Shown: positions 27,723 to 35,661 of the stretch, piece by piece
Layout: each line of letters opens with the position of its first letter
Numbering within the stretch: position 1 is the stretch's first letter
Source of the DNA: Seramator thermalis
GTDB lineage: Bacteria; Bacteroidota; Bacteroidia; Bacteroidales; Dysgonomonadaceae
NCBI RefSeq assembly: GCF_004138125.1
Contig: NZ_RXHS01000012.1
Location: 26,332-90,331 of the forward strand
Length of the DNA stretch: 64,000 nt
Direction of reading: 5' to 3'
Program-made: the position numbers and the translations under genes
The notes under the pieces: model-generated
What the model saw: the letters and a program-made list of their open reading frames with translations, nothing else
Database searches by the model: none
What the model was told of the DNA's origin: nothing

Positions 27723-27784
27723 TTGGCGCAGAAGGCGGCGCACGGAATTCTTTGGTTTTACCTATGCTGCGGTAGGTCAAAACT
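27723..27784 (+). ncRNA. Structured leader element upstream of the giant curlin gene (copy 1)
   Basis: Starts with GGCGCAGAAGGCG (27725-27737) and continues into a hairpin. GGTTTTACCTA (27754-27764) pairs with TAGGTcAAAACT (27773-27784) with one bulged C and an apical loop TGCTGCGG. The same 13-mer and loop recur at 34116-34181 before the second curlin gene, where the stem bases differ but still pair. This supports a conserved RNA structure about 75 nt before the ATG. Its function is unknown; translational control or mRNA stability are possible. Confidence 0.65.
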
Positions 27785-27860
27785 ATTGGTACTTAATCTA
27801 TATTTAGATTAATTTAGTAAAAAAAATTATTTAATTATCAAACAATTAAAAACATCAATC

Positions 27861-29732
27861 ATGAAAAAAGTAGTATTAGTTTTAACAATGGTTTTTGCTG
27901 CAGGTATAACATTTGCACAAAATACCTCGACAGTAACTCAAACAGGAGATGGGAATGGCACAACTGTTTCTCAATCCGGCGATATCAATGGCGCAACCGT
28001 TGATCAGGTGGGCGATCGCAATGCAGCCAATCAAACGCAAGCAGGGCAGAATAACACAGCAGCCATTCTTCAAGCAGGTGGAGGTTCAACCGATACCAAA
28101 ACTTACGATAATTTGGCAACTCAGGTACAAAACGGAACAAATCATTCTGCTTCCATCAATCAGCAAGAAAAAGGGAGTAACGAAGCTTATCAGGAACAAT
28201 CAGGTGAACATCAAACGGCCACCATTTTCCAGCGTAATCCGTGGGGATCGGCAACCAATGGGAACTACAATTCGCAAATACAAAGTGGAAAAGATAACGT
28301 AGCCCAAGCTAATTCTTGGAATGGTGGAAATGAGGGTAGACAAATGCAAACTGGAGAGCGTAATTATTCACTTCTTTCTCAAGCTCAAAGTGGCAACTCG
28401 GCAACGCACACTCAGACAGGAAATGACAATTATGCTGTTTCATCCCAAGGGAGCGGGGGCAGTTCTGTAGGAATAACGCAGACGGGTAATAATAATATCG
28501 CCACTACTTCTCAAACCGGAAACGGGAATAGTCTGGAAATGCTTCAGCAAGGAAACAGAAACAATTCCGGAGTTATTCCTTATTGGAATGGAGAAAGAGG
28601 AGTTCGACAGGTCGGTACTAATAATAATGTAAATTTCGCTCAAGTAGGAGAAGACAATAATCATTATGTTGCGCAAGAAGGAGATGGTAATGGGACTTTT
28701 GTTGATGTTAACGGAAACAACAATATGGGAACCATTTTCCAATCGGGAGATAATAATGATGCGGCTCTTTATCAGAGTGGAAACCTAAACCAAGGAATTA
28801 TTGAACAAGAAGGTATGGGAAACGCAGCAAGTGTTGACCAGCAAGGTGGCAATCAATATGCAAACGTTTTTCAAAGCGGAAACAATAATGGAGCAAATGT
28901 TCTTCAGTATACTGACAATTTTGGGCCGCAGACAGCTGTTGTTATTCAACAAGGCGATGAAAATGCCGCCGCAGTTGAGCAGCGTCAAACAGGAGGAGGA
29001 AACAATACGCCCGCTGACGTTACTTTTGTTCAACAAGTTGGTAATAATAACGAAAGTGTTCAATATGAGAATGCCCCAGGATACAATTCAGGACAAACCG
29101 TAAGAGCATATCAGACAGGCAACTCCAATTATGTAAGCCAATCAATCTTCAGCGGTTATACAGAATTATTTTACGTAAATCAACAAGGTAATGAAAATGT
29201 TGCAACTCAAGAGGCTTACGGAGGCGGGTATAATTACGGTAATATTAATCAACTAGGTAACAAGAATGAAGCACTTCAAATTGTGAGAGGTACTAACAAT
29301 GGTTACATGGCTGCCGATATTTTGATCAATCAGTCCGGAAACGAAAATGTTGCATCTCAGGATTTTACCGGTTCAGGATTTAACCATAAAAATAACGGCG
29401 TAATTAATCAAATTGACAATTTAAATGAAGCCGCACAATTAGCAAACGGTCGTTCATTGGATTTGAGAATTCGTCAAGAAGGCAATAACAACCAGGCAAG
29501 TCAAGATGCATCGGGCGACAACTACAGTTTGGGCGTAGGTTTGATTACCACAACTCAAACAGGTGAAGAAAACCTTGCTTCACAATTTGCATCGGGTAAT
29601 GGAATTTTGGGTACTATTTTGCAAACTGGAGATTTGAATCAAGCGTCAATGTCTCAAACCGGCGATTTGAATGTAGCAACAATCAATCAACTTGGAAATG
29701 GCAATATGGCAGCAGTTACTCAGGTAAGATAA
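27861..29732 (+). CDS. csgA: Giant curlin major subunit (CsgA-like)
   Basis: 623-residue secreted amyloid subunit; E. coli CsgA is 151 residues with five repeats. Signal peptide MKKVVLVLTMVFAAGITFAQ is followed directly by curlin repeats to the end. More than 30 Q-x-G-x2-N motifs are visible (TQTGDGN, SQSGDIN, QQGNRN, SQTGDLN, NQLGNGN), spaced about 11 or 22 residues apart and alternating with A/V/I-rich strands. Several repeats are interrupted by short Gly/Tyr/Trp-rich inserts (GGGYNYGN, FTGSGFNHKN). There is no other domain. Subunits of this type polymerise at the cell surface after secretion through CsgG. It is preceded by the structured leader and followed by a terminator. Confidence 0.93.
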   Translation: MKKVVLVLTMVFAAGITFAQNTSTVTQTGDGNGTTVSQSGDINGATVDQVGDRNAANQTQAGQNNTAAILQAGGGSTDTKTYDNLATQVQNGTNHSASINQQEKGSNEAYQEQSGEHQTATIFQRNPWGSATNGNYNSQIQSGKDNVAQANSWNGGNEGRQMQTGERNYSLLSQAQSGNSATHTQTGNDNYAVSSQGSGGSSVGITQTGNNNIATTSQTGNGNSLEMLQQGNRNNSGVIPYWNGERGVRQVGTNNNVNFAQVGEDNNHYVAQEGDGNGTFVDVNGNNNMGTIFQSGDNNDAALYQSGNLNQGIIEQEGMGNAASVDQQGGNQYANVFQSGNNNGANVLQYTDNFGPQTAVVIQQGDENAAAVEQRQTGGGNNTPADVTFVQQVGNNNESVQYENAPGYNSGQTVRAYQTGNSNYVSQSIFSGYTELFYVNQQGNENVATQEAYGGGYNYGNINQLGNKNEALQIVRGTNNGYMAADILINQSGNENVASQDFTGSGFNHKNNGVINQIDNLNEAAQLANGRSLDLRIRQEGNNNQASQDASGDNYSLGVGLITTTQTGEENLASQFASGNGILGTILQTGDLNQASMSQTGDLNVATINQLGNGNMAAVTQVR

Positions 29733-29786
29733 CAAAAATTACCATCAAATCGTTGGGTGACTCCTCGCTCGAGAAATGTGATGGTC

Positions 29787-29822
29787 GAGCTTCCGGGGAG
29801 GAATTTCCGGAAGCTCTTTTTC
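29787..29822 (+). terminator. Intercistronic terminator after the giant curlin gene
   Basis: Perfect 10-bp stem: GAGCTTCCGG (29787-29796) pairs with CCGGAAGCTC (29807-29816), followed by T5 and CT. It separates the abundant fibre subunit gene from the minor curlin and export genes, so it probably lets only part of the transcripts continue. Confidence 0.88.
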
Positions 29823-29861
29823 TCAACATCCTGCTTTAAAGAACTAAACTTATTGAAAAAA

Positions 29862-30461
29862 ATGGACAGAAAAGATAAATTGTGTAGTAGTCTTTCTATT
29901 AAAATAGTAGCCATTTCTCTCATAATATTATTTATTACTACATGTTTTCGAATGGCAGGTCAGTCCGCAAGAAAAGAAACTCAAAAAGAATTACTTATGA
30001 TTTGTTTTTTGCTTTCGGATATTCGACAATTAAATGACATAAATCAAATCGTAATAAAAACTTCGGACTGGCAACTGTCTGATGGCAATTATGTTAAGCA
30101 GGTTGAGAATGGAGAAGGAAATAAGGTTTCCATAAACCAAACTCGAGGATCGAATAATAAAGTAAAAGTTAGTCAAAATGGCAATGACAATACGATCAGT
30201 TATGATATACTCTATTCGGATTGTCTGATTTCCTCAAAATGGGGCATTTTACAAGCAGGAAGTGAAAATTATGGAGAGATTTATCAATGGGGTTCATTAC
30301 AACATGTAGATCTTTGTCAATATGGTTATGGGAACGACGTCTCAATTGAACAAAATGGAAATCCTAATGGAATAATGTTAGGGAACGGTTTTACCAATTC
30401 TGCCGGTATTAGACAGATCGGTTATGGAAATAAAGCAACAGTCACTCAGATTTATCCATAA
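29862..30461 (+). CDS. Minor curlin-like protein (CsgB-like candidate)
   Basis: 199-residue protein with an N-terminal hydrophobic segment (ISLIILFITTCFRMAGQ) and then curlin-like strands: VKQVENGEGNKVSINQ, VKVSQNGNDNTISYD, LQAGSENYGEIYQ, VSIEQNGNPNGIM and IRQIGYGNKATVTQ. Repeats are fewer and less regular than in the giant curlin, as expected of the nucleator CsgB. The start is set at ATG 29862, after the terminator. It ends four bases before the next gene starts, so the two are probably co-translated. CsgB identity is inferred from order and repeat degeneracy. Confidence 0.72.
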   Translation: MDRKDKLCSSLSIKIVAISLIILFITTCFRMAGQSARKETQKELLMICFLLSDIRQLNDINQIVIKTSDWQLSDGNYVKQVENGEGNKVSINQTRGSNNKVKVSQNGNDNTISYDILYSDCLISSKWGILQAGSENYGEIYQWGSLQHVDLCQYGYGNDVSIEQNGNPNGIMLGNGFTNSAGIRQIGYGNKATVTQIYP

Positions 30462-30465
30462 AAAA

Positions 30466-31089
30466 ATGAAAAAATCGATATTTCTTTTTGCGTACTTGAT
30501 TATTTCGGGAATTGTTTTCGTTGGGAAAGCCCAGGTAAACGAAATAAACTATTTCAACCATTCTTTTACCGATACAAGAGGCTTTAGCGATAATGTTTCG
30601 TCTATTAATCAGCAAGATCAAATTTCGATAAATACCATCTATCAAACTCAACAGATAGAAAATCAGAGCACATATATCAAACAGATTGGAACAGAATTAA
30701 AAACAATGCTTCGGCAAGAAAATGGAGGTAATACGGCTACGATAAAGTCATTTGGCCAAAATATCACACAAATTGTCGTCCAATTAGGAAGTGGAAACAC
30801 AACAAATAGTTTAATGATAAATGCGACTCCGAATTCACGTGAAGCTCATCTCTATCAAGAGGGAATGAATAATAACATTATTTTATGGGTGAATTCATTA
30901 TACCAATGTGAAAAAACAGAATCGGCTCCAATTACGATAATGCAGAAAGGAAATGATCTTAGAGTTTCTGCATTAATCACTTATGATGCTCTACCAGTAA
31001 CGATACATCAATTCAGCGGTTTTGCAGGAGGCATGGAAGTACAGATTCATACAGAAAAAGGATTTTCCGTTTTCTCAACAAAAAAATAG
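30466..31089 (+). CDS. Divergent curlin-like secreted protein
   Basis: 207-residue protein with signal peptide MKKSIFLFAYLIISGIVFVGKA. A few curlin-type strands remain (LRQENGGNTATIKS, VVQLGSGNTTNSLMI, LYQEGMNNNIILWV), but the C-terminal third (SALITYDALPVTIHQFSGFA) has no repeats. It sits between the CsgB-like gene (4 bp) and csgE (4 bp), so it belongs to the export cluster. It may be an accessory or capping subunit. No match to CsgC or CsgH was recognised. Confidence 0.65.
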   Translation: MKKSIFLFAYLIISGIVFVGKAQVNEINYFNHSFTDTRGFSDNVSSINQQDQISINTIYQTQQIENQSTYIKQIGTELKTMLRQENGGNTATIKSFGQNITQIVVQLGSGNTTNSLMINATPNSREAHLYQEGMNNNIILWVNSLYQCEKTESAPITIMQKGNDLRVSALITYDALPVTIHQFSGFAGGMEVQIHTEKGFSVFSTKK

Positions 31090-31093
31090 TCGT

Positions 31094-31585
31094 ATGAAAT
31101 GTTGGTGTCTTATAGTAGTTTGGATGTTGTCAACTTTTTTGGCAGTTGCTCAAAAGCAAGATACCGTCAAAACGATTAAAGATGTTCCTGAAAGTTTACA
31201 AAAAATGGTCGAAAAAATGACGTCTCAAAAAGAGAAAAAAAACAATGATGCCGAGCTTGAAATTGACGGGTTGGTGATAGATGCCACACGCACAAAAAGC
31301 GGTAAAGAGTTTTACAATCTATTTTACAATCAATGGTCTGCCCCATCTCACGCACGCAATTATTCAATTTTTATAATTGAAAAACCTTTTCGACTAATAA
31401 ACACACTCATTGAGATAAAAATTAACGAAACAACAGTGTATCGTGCATTGCTTCAACCTCGTACCGCATACATAGAGCAAATTGCCCTGCAAGCAGTGGA
31501 ACAAACCGCTTTTTACCTGGCTAATTATGAGGAAATCATGCGGCAGCTTGAAGGTGAAGATCAATCGGGAAGTGGAATTTATTAA
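31094..31585 (+). CDS. csgE: Curli secretion accessory protein CsgE
   Basis: 163-residue periplasmic specificity factor that caps the CsgG channel. It has a hydrophobic signal sequence (CWCLIVVWMLSTFLAVAQ) and the CsgE block ELEIDGLVIDATRTKSGKEF followed by YNLFYNQW, then the ARNYSIFIIEKP and TVYRALLQPRTAYIEQIA strands. It is slightly longer than E. coli CsgE (129 residues). ATG 31094 is chosen because the signal peptide begins there. Confidence 0.92.
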   Translation: MKCWCLIVVWMLSTFLAVAQKQDTVKTIKDVPESLQKMVEKMTSQKEKKNNDAELEIDGLVIDATRTKSGKEFYNLFYNQWSAPSHARNYSIFIIEKPFRLINTLIEIKINETTVYRALLQPRTAYIEQIALQAVEQTAFYLANYEEIMRQLEGEDQSGSGIY

Positions 31586-31604
31586 TTTATTAAAATTATT
31601 TATT

Positions 31605-32045
31605 ATGGAAACAAACAAAAAAACAACAAAGAAAATTTTGATGGGTTTATTCATGCTACTTGTTGTGTTTCAAGTGAAAGCCCAAGATTTTGTATATACA
31701 CCTAAGAATCCGGCATTCGGAGGAAACACTTTTAATTATCAGTGGTTGCTGAGTGCGGCTCAGGCGCAGGATACTTATAAATCTCCAGATCAAAAAACAA
31801 CAAGCAGCTATATGTATGGAGCTGATCCCGTAAAAGATTTTGCGGAAAGCTTGAATAGACAAATACTTAGCAATCTTTCACGTGAAATAGTCAAGCGTCA
31901 ATTTGGGGAAAACGCCTTACAGTCGGGTACTTATGTAGTTGGAGACTATCAAATTGAAATCGGGGATGCCTCTAACGGATTAAACATTACTATTGTGGAC
32001 AATGCGTCCGGAGCTACCACAACAGTTTCTGTACCATATTTTTAA
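31605..32045 (+). CDS. csgF: Curli assembly protein CsgF
   Basis: 146-residue protein with signal peptide (ILMGLFMLLVVFQVKA) and the CsgF N-terminal hallmark DFVYTPKNPAFGGNTFNYQW, which in E. coli inserts into the CsgG pore. The C-terminal half has the fold segment GDYQIEIGDASNGLNITIVD. CsgF sits at the outer surface and helps couple secretion to nucleation. It is 19 bp after csgE and 20 bp before csgG. Confidence 0.95.
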   Translation: METNKKTTKKILMGLFMLLVVFQVKAQDFVYTPKNPAFGGNTFNYQWLLSAAQAQDTYKSPDQKTTSSYMYGADPVKDFAESLNRQILSNLSREIVKRQFGENALQSGTYVVGDYQIEIGDASNGLNITIVDNASGATTTVSVPYF

Positions 32046-32065
32046 CTAAATAAAAAAGAGGAGTC

Positions 32066-33433
32066 ATGCAACAAAAATTGATAAGAAAAATAACAATGAT
32101 AGTGTTAACGGGTTTTCTGGTTTCATGTAGTCCTTGGTTCTATCAACCTACGGAAGATCGTAGGGCTGAACTGGGACCTGAAACACCTCTTAAAAAAGAA
32201 ATGCTAAAATTGCCCGAACCAAAAGAAAAAATTGTTATAGCGGTTTATAAATTTTCTGATCAAACCGGACAATATAAATCTTCGGAAACTGTGGCTAACT
32301 GGTCAACAGCGGTAACTCAAGGAGCAACCAATATACTGATACGAGCCTTGGAAGAATCTGGATGGTTTGTCCCCATTGAAAGAGAAAATATCAGTAACCT
32401 GCTGAATGAACGTAAAATAATTCGTTCGAGTCGGGAACAATACGAAGGCAATACGAATATTCTATTGCCCCCATTGCTATTTGCAGGAGTGCTTATCGAA
32501 GGCGGAATCGTATCTTATGAAAGTAATATTTTAACCGGAGGATCAGGAGTAAGATATTTCGGAACTGATCTGTCAGCTCAATATCGAGAAGATCGTGTAA
32601 GTATCTATTTGAGAGCAGTCTCAACAAGTAATGGTAAGATATTGAAAACCGTTTATACATCTAATTCAATACTATCTCAAGAAGTTTCAATGGGAGTATT
32701 TCGATATGTAAAATATAAAAGATTATTGGAAGCAGAAACTGGTTTTACTTACAACGAACCTACCGACATGGCAATTACCGAAGCTATTGAAAAGGCTGTT
32801 TATAGTCTTATAATAGAAGGTATTATAGATAATTTGTGGGAAGCTAAAAATTCAGAAGATAAAAATTCGCTTGTTGTTAAGCAATATATAAAAGAAAAAG
32901 AAGAAAACAGAGAGAAAGATTTGTTAGGCAGAAAATATGATAAGCCATATCGCGCTAAAGGAGTTTTTTCTTTGTTGGGGAAAGGACAATGGTATAATGG
33001 AGACTATTCTGGCAGCCATTTGCGTAGCGGAGGTGAATTAAATTTCGGAATTGCACTAAAACCCTCTCTTTATCTTGAAACAGGAATCGGACCCCAAACA
33101 TTGAATATTAAAGGTGTTTATCAAGGAACAGAGTTCAACGGAAATATAGGGTTCAGGTATATAGCCAATACTCATGAAAAATTCTCTCCTTTCATAAAAA
33201 CCGGAATTGGAACTTTATACAACTTTGGAGAAAATGTTGGAATGTCGGAAAAAAAATTAATGCCATACATCATGGCTGAAGGCGGGATTGAATGGCTTCT
33301 TAGTAAAAAATTTTCCTTGACAGGAGGGATCGTTTATAATCAGTTTTTATATGACACTTTTGATAATTCAAAACTTGGTAGCTACAATGATAGCTTCTTC
33401 GGTTTCAATTTTGGGATGCATATTTATTTTTAA
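32066..33433 (+). CDS. csgG: Curli secretion channel CsgG with C-terminal barrel-like extension
   Basis: 455-residue outer-membrane lipoprotein; the lipobox is FLVSC with Cys21. The CsgG core (about 45-290) contains IVIAVYKFSDQTGQYKSSE, ALEESGWFVPIERENISNLL and LLFAGVLIEGGIVSYESNIL. Nonameric CsgG forms the gated pore for curlins. E. coli CsgG is 277 residues, whereas this one continues for about 150 residues with alternating aromatic beta strands (GELNFGIALKPSLYLETGIG; SFFGFNFGMHIYF) that end in Phe, typical of an outer-membrane beta-barrel. The fusion of the pore with a small barrel is notable and may anchor or gate the complex. Confidence 0.93.
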   Translation: MQQKLIRKITMIVLTGFLVSCSPWFYQPTEDRRAELGPETPLKKEMLKLPEPKEKIVIAVYKFSDQTGQYKSSETVANWSTAVTQGATNILIRALEESGWFVPIERENISNLLNERKIIRSSREQYEGNTNILLPPLLFAGVLIEGGIVSYESNILTGGSGVRYFGTDLSAQYREDRVSIYLRAVSTSNGKILKTVYTSNSILSQEVSMGVFRYVKYKRLLEAETGFTYNEPTDMAITEAIEKAVYSLIIEGIIDNLWEAKNSEDKNSLVVKQYIKEKEENREKDLLGRKYDKPYRAKGVFSLLGKGQWYNGDYSGSHLRSGGELNFGIALKPSLYLETGIGPQTLNIKGVYQGTEFNGNIGFRYIANTHEKFSPFIKTGIGTLYNFGENVGMSEKKLMPYIMAEGGIEWLLSKKFSLTGGIVYNQFLYDTFDNSKLGSYNDSFFGFNFGMHIYF

Positions 33434-33444
33434 AAATTAAACAA

Positions 33445-34092
33445 ATGAAAGCAATAAAATTACAAGTTTTTCTTTTCTTGATGGTAATGATATTCACAAG
33501 TTGTGAAGATGATAAAGTAGACATCGGAAAATATGGCTCTTTATCAGGAATCATTTTAAATGGAGCAGATTATTCACCTTTGTCAGGCGTTTTAATTTCC
33601 ACGAGTCCATCAAGCTCTGCAGTAATTACGGATGCAGAAGGCAAATTCAATCTTGAAAAAGTATTACAAGGTGAGGTTGCAATTACAGCTCGCAAAAAAG
33701 ATTTCTTGAGTAGCAGCATTAATGTTGCAGTCTATGAAGGAGAAAATACCCCGATAACCTTATATCTATTGAAAGACGAAAAAAACGTGGGAAGTGTTAC
33801 CATTTATGACCCGGTTCCCGGGAATGGTGCTGTTGATCAACTGACGGCTTTCTCTCTTAAATGGAGTGTAGAACAACAAAATAAAGACAAACAATTGGTA
33901 TATACCGTATATTATTTCGAATCAGGCTCAATTGTTCAGAAAGTTGCGGGTGAAAATCTCACTTTAAAAGAAGTCTCAATTGACAATTTAAATTATTCTA
34001 CCATCTATTATTGGTATGTAGTAGCCAAATATGAAGGCAGCATTGTGGCTAACAGTCCTACATGGTCTTTTAAAACTCGAAAGTCAGAATAA
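33445..34092 (+). CDS. Curli-locus lipoprotein with carboxypeptidase-regulatory-like and Fn3-like domains
   Basis: 215-residue lipoprotein; the lipobox is MIFTSC with Cys20, followed by EDDK, an acidic tract like the Bacteroidetes surface-export signal. Residues about 27-110 form a CarboxypepD_reg-like beta-sandwich (LSGIILNGADYSPLSGVLIS, TDAEGKFNLEKVLQGE). Residues about 115-213 look like a fibronectin type III-type domain (STIYYWYVVAKYEGSIVANS, TWSFKTR). It lies 11 bp after csgG. A role as a surface adhesin or fibre-anchor partner is inferred from position and topology. Confidence 0.75.
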   Translation: MKAIKLQVFLFLMVMIFTSCEDDKVDIGKYGSLSGIILNGADYSPLSGVLISTSPSSSAVITDAEGKFNLEKVLQGEVAITARKKDFLSSSINVAVYEGENTPITLYLLKDEKNVGSVTIYDPVPGNGAVDQLTAFSLKWSVEQQNKDKQLVYTVYYFESGSIVQKVAGENLTLKEVSIDNLNYSTIYYWYVVAKYEGSIVANSPTWSFKTRKSE

Positions 34093-34115
34093 AAAATAAT
34101 CGCATCCACTATGAT

Positions 34116-34181
34116 GGCGCAGAAGGCGATATACGGATTCCCTTGATTTCCTCCATGCTGCGATGGGTAGCAGAATCAAGG
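34116..34181 (+). ncRNA. Structured leader element upstream of the second curlin gene (copy 2)
   Basis: Contains the same GGCGCAGAAGGCG (34116-34128) as copy 1. A hairpin follows: CCTTGATT (34141-34148) pairs perfectly with AATCAAGG (34174-34181), with an inner TCCAT/ATGGG stem and apical GCTGCG. Stem bases differ from copy 1 but still pair. The region before the ATG also shares TCAAACAATTAAAAA with copy 1. It is about 82 nt upstream of ATG 34264. Confidence 0.65.
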
Positions 34182-34263
34182 ATATTTAACTTAATTTAAT
34201 ATAAGTTAATTTGTTAAAATTTAATTCATCTAATTTGTCAAACAATTAAAAAAACAAAATTTT

Positions 34264-35088
34264 ATGAAAAAGACAGGTTTTCTTTTTGTAGCAATATTTG
34301 CTTGCAGCGTGATAATGGGACAAAACATCGCCACAACAACACAAACAGGCAATAACAACAATGCTACTGTAATTCAATTAGGGAATTTAAACAACTCAAC
34401 GATTTCATCGGTGGGAGATGAAAATGAGGTAACGGTCAAATTAAACGGCAATGAAAACTCCTCTGCTGTTTCTCAGCAAGGCAACGGTAATTCAGTGGAT
34501 CTTAAAGTAGGATTTCAAACCAATCCAACTTACCCTTCCAATGAAAATATTGCTACCATATCTCAAATTGGCAATTCAAATACTGTTAAGTCCGGATTAA
34601 CCTGGGGCGATCAAAACAAAGATGAAATTTTGCAGAATGGGAACAATAATTACTTTGAGATTGGTGTAAAATACGGAAACTTAAATGAAATTTCCGAAAT
34701 AACGACCGGGAATGGAAACCGTACACGTTTTGATGTACCTGCCGGGTGGGGAACATTTTCGGATGGAAATAAATTAAGTATTACCAAAACAGGCAATACA
34801 AATTATGTATCGGGTAAACTTGAGGGAGATTTGAATATGGTAACTATAAATCAGACAGGCGATTTAAATAGAGTAGGAACGAGTTGGTATACGCTTGATG
34901 GGGTTTCTATTACAGGAAGTAGTAATACTGTAAATATTTCTCAAGATGGAACTGCGAACCAAAATCTTAATACGATTCTGGGTAATGAAAACATGATCGG
35001 CATCAGTCAATTCGGCATTGGTAATATGTGTTCAACAATGGTTACAGGAAATTTAAATACAATATCCGTAGTACAGGATAATCGATGA
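34264..35088 (+). CDS. Second curlin subunit
   Basis: 274-residue secreted protein with signal peptide ending FACSVIMGQ. Curlin motifs are TTQTGNNNNATV, IQLGNLNNSTI, VSQQGNGNSV, ISQIGNSNTV, LQNGNNNYFEI and INQTGDLNRV, about 12 in all. Strands are less regular than in the giant curlin, with T/S/D-rich inserts. It has its own structured leader and a terminator, so it may be expressed separately from the csg export genes. It could be a minor fibre or a condition-specific subunit. Confidence 0.85.
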   Translation: MKKTGFLFVAIFACSVIMGQNIATTTQTGNNNNATVIQLGNLNNSTISSVGDENEVTVKLNGNENSSAVSQQGNGNSVDLKVGFQTNPTYPSNENIATISQIGNSNTVKSGLTWGDQNKDEILQNGNNNYFEIGVKYGNLNEISEITTGNGNRTRFDVPAGWGTFSDGNKLSITKTGNTNYVSGKLEGDLNMVTINQTGDLNRVGTSWYTLDGVSITGSSNTVNISQDGTANQNLNTILGNENMIGISQFGIGNMCSTMVTGNLNTISVVQDNR

Positions 35089-35106
35089 GAAAACGATAAA
35101 ACATTG

Positions 35107-35134
35107 GAAGAGGAGTAAAATCTCCTCTTCTTTA
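35107..35134 (+). terminator. Terminator of the second curlin gene
   Basis: Perfect 9-bp stem GAAGAGGAG (35107-35115) with CTCCTCTTC (35122-35130) around a 6-nt loop, followed by TTTA. It lies 18 bp after the stop codon. Confidence 0.88.
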
Positions 35135-35191
35135 GAATCAATTTTTAGTATTTCTTGCTCATAATGCTTTTATCTTTTCAAATATCTATAA

Positions 35192-35656
35192 GTGAAAGAA
35201 ATCATTTATATTGATGTTAAAGAATGTATTTTATGTTTTGCTTATGGCAAACAAAAGATCGTTTCGGCTCAGGAATCGGGAGATTTTTTGATTGTGTATA
35301 TTATGGAATATAGACCCGAAGAGTTGAATTTCGTGGAGTTAGTATTAAAAAATTATCGTAATTCAAAAACCGTTGAAGATTTATCCATTCGCTGTGGTTA
35401 TCTCTCAACCAAGACCTTTACCCGCCATTTCAAAAAAAATTTCGATATGTCCCCAAAACAATGGATGATGGAAATGAAAGAAAATGAAGTGCGCTATTAC
35501 TTGAAAAACACGGATTATACCTTAACCAAAATTGCCGCTCTGTTGGGATTTGCCAACGTTTCTCATTTGTGGAATTTTTGCATCAAAATGACAGGAATGC
35601 CGCCGAATAAAATTAGAGAAGATCAGTTTGACCAGCCAACTGAAGAAAAGATATAG
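35192..35656 (+). CDS. Small AraC-family regulator downstream of the curli locus
   Basis: 154-residue protein whose last about 100 residues form an AraC HTH pair (KTVEDLSIRCGYLSTKTFTR; YTLTKIAALLGFANVSHLWN, then MTGMPPNKIRE). GTG 35192 is taken as start. An ATG at 35303 would remove most of the N-terminal part, which has Cys residues (ECILCFAYGK) but no recognised domain. It lacks a receiver or ligand domain. With the two regulators at 23.7-27.1 kb it brackets the curli genes. Confidence 0.75.
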   Translation: MKEIIYIDVKECILCFAYGKQKIVSAQESGDFLIVYIMEYRPEELNFVELVLKNYRNSKTVEDLSIRCGYLSTKTFTRHFKKNFDMSPKQWMMEMKENEVRYYLKNTDYTLTKIAALLGFANVSHLWNFCIKMTGMPPNKIREDQFDQPTEEKI

Positions 35657-35661
35657 CTCAG

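Noticed and set aside
27861..29732. DNA minisatellite or phase-variable repeat in the giant curlin
   Set aside because: The repeats are conserved at protein level but diverged at DNA level, so they are old curlin repeats, not a slippage tract.
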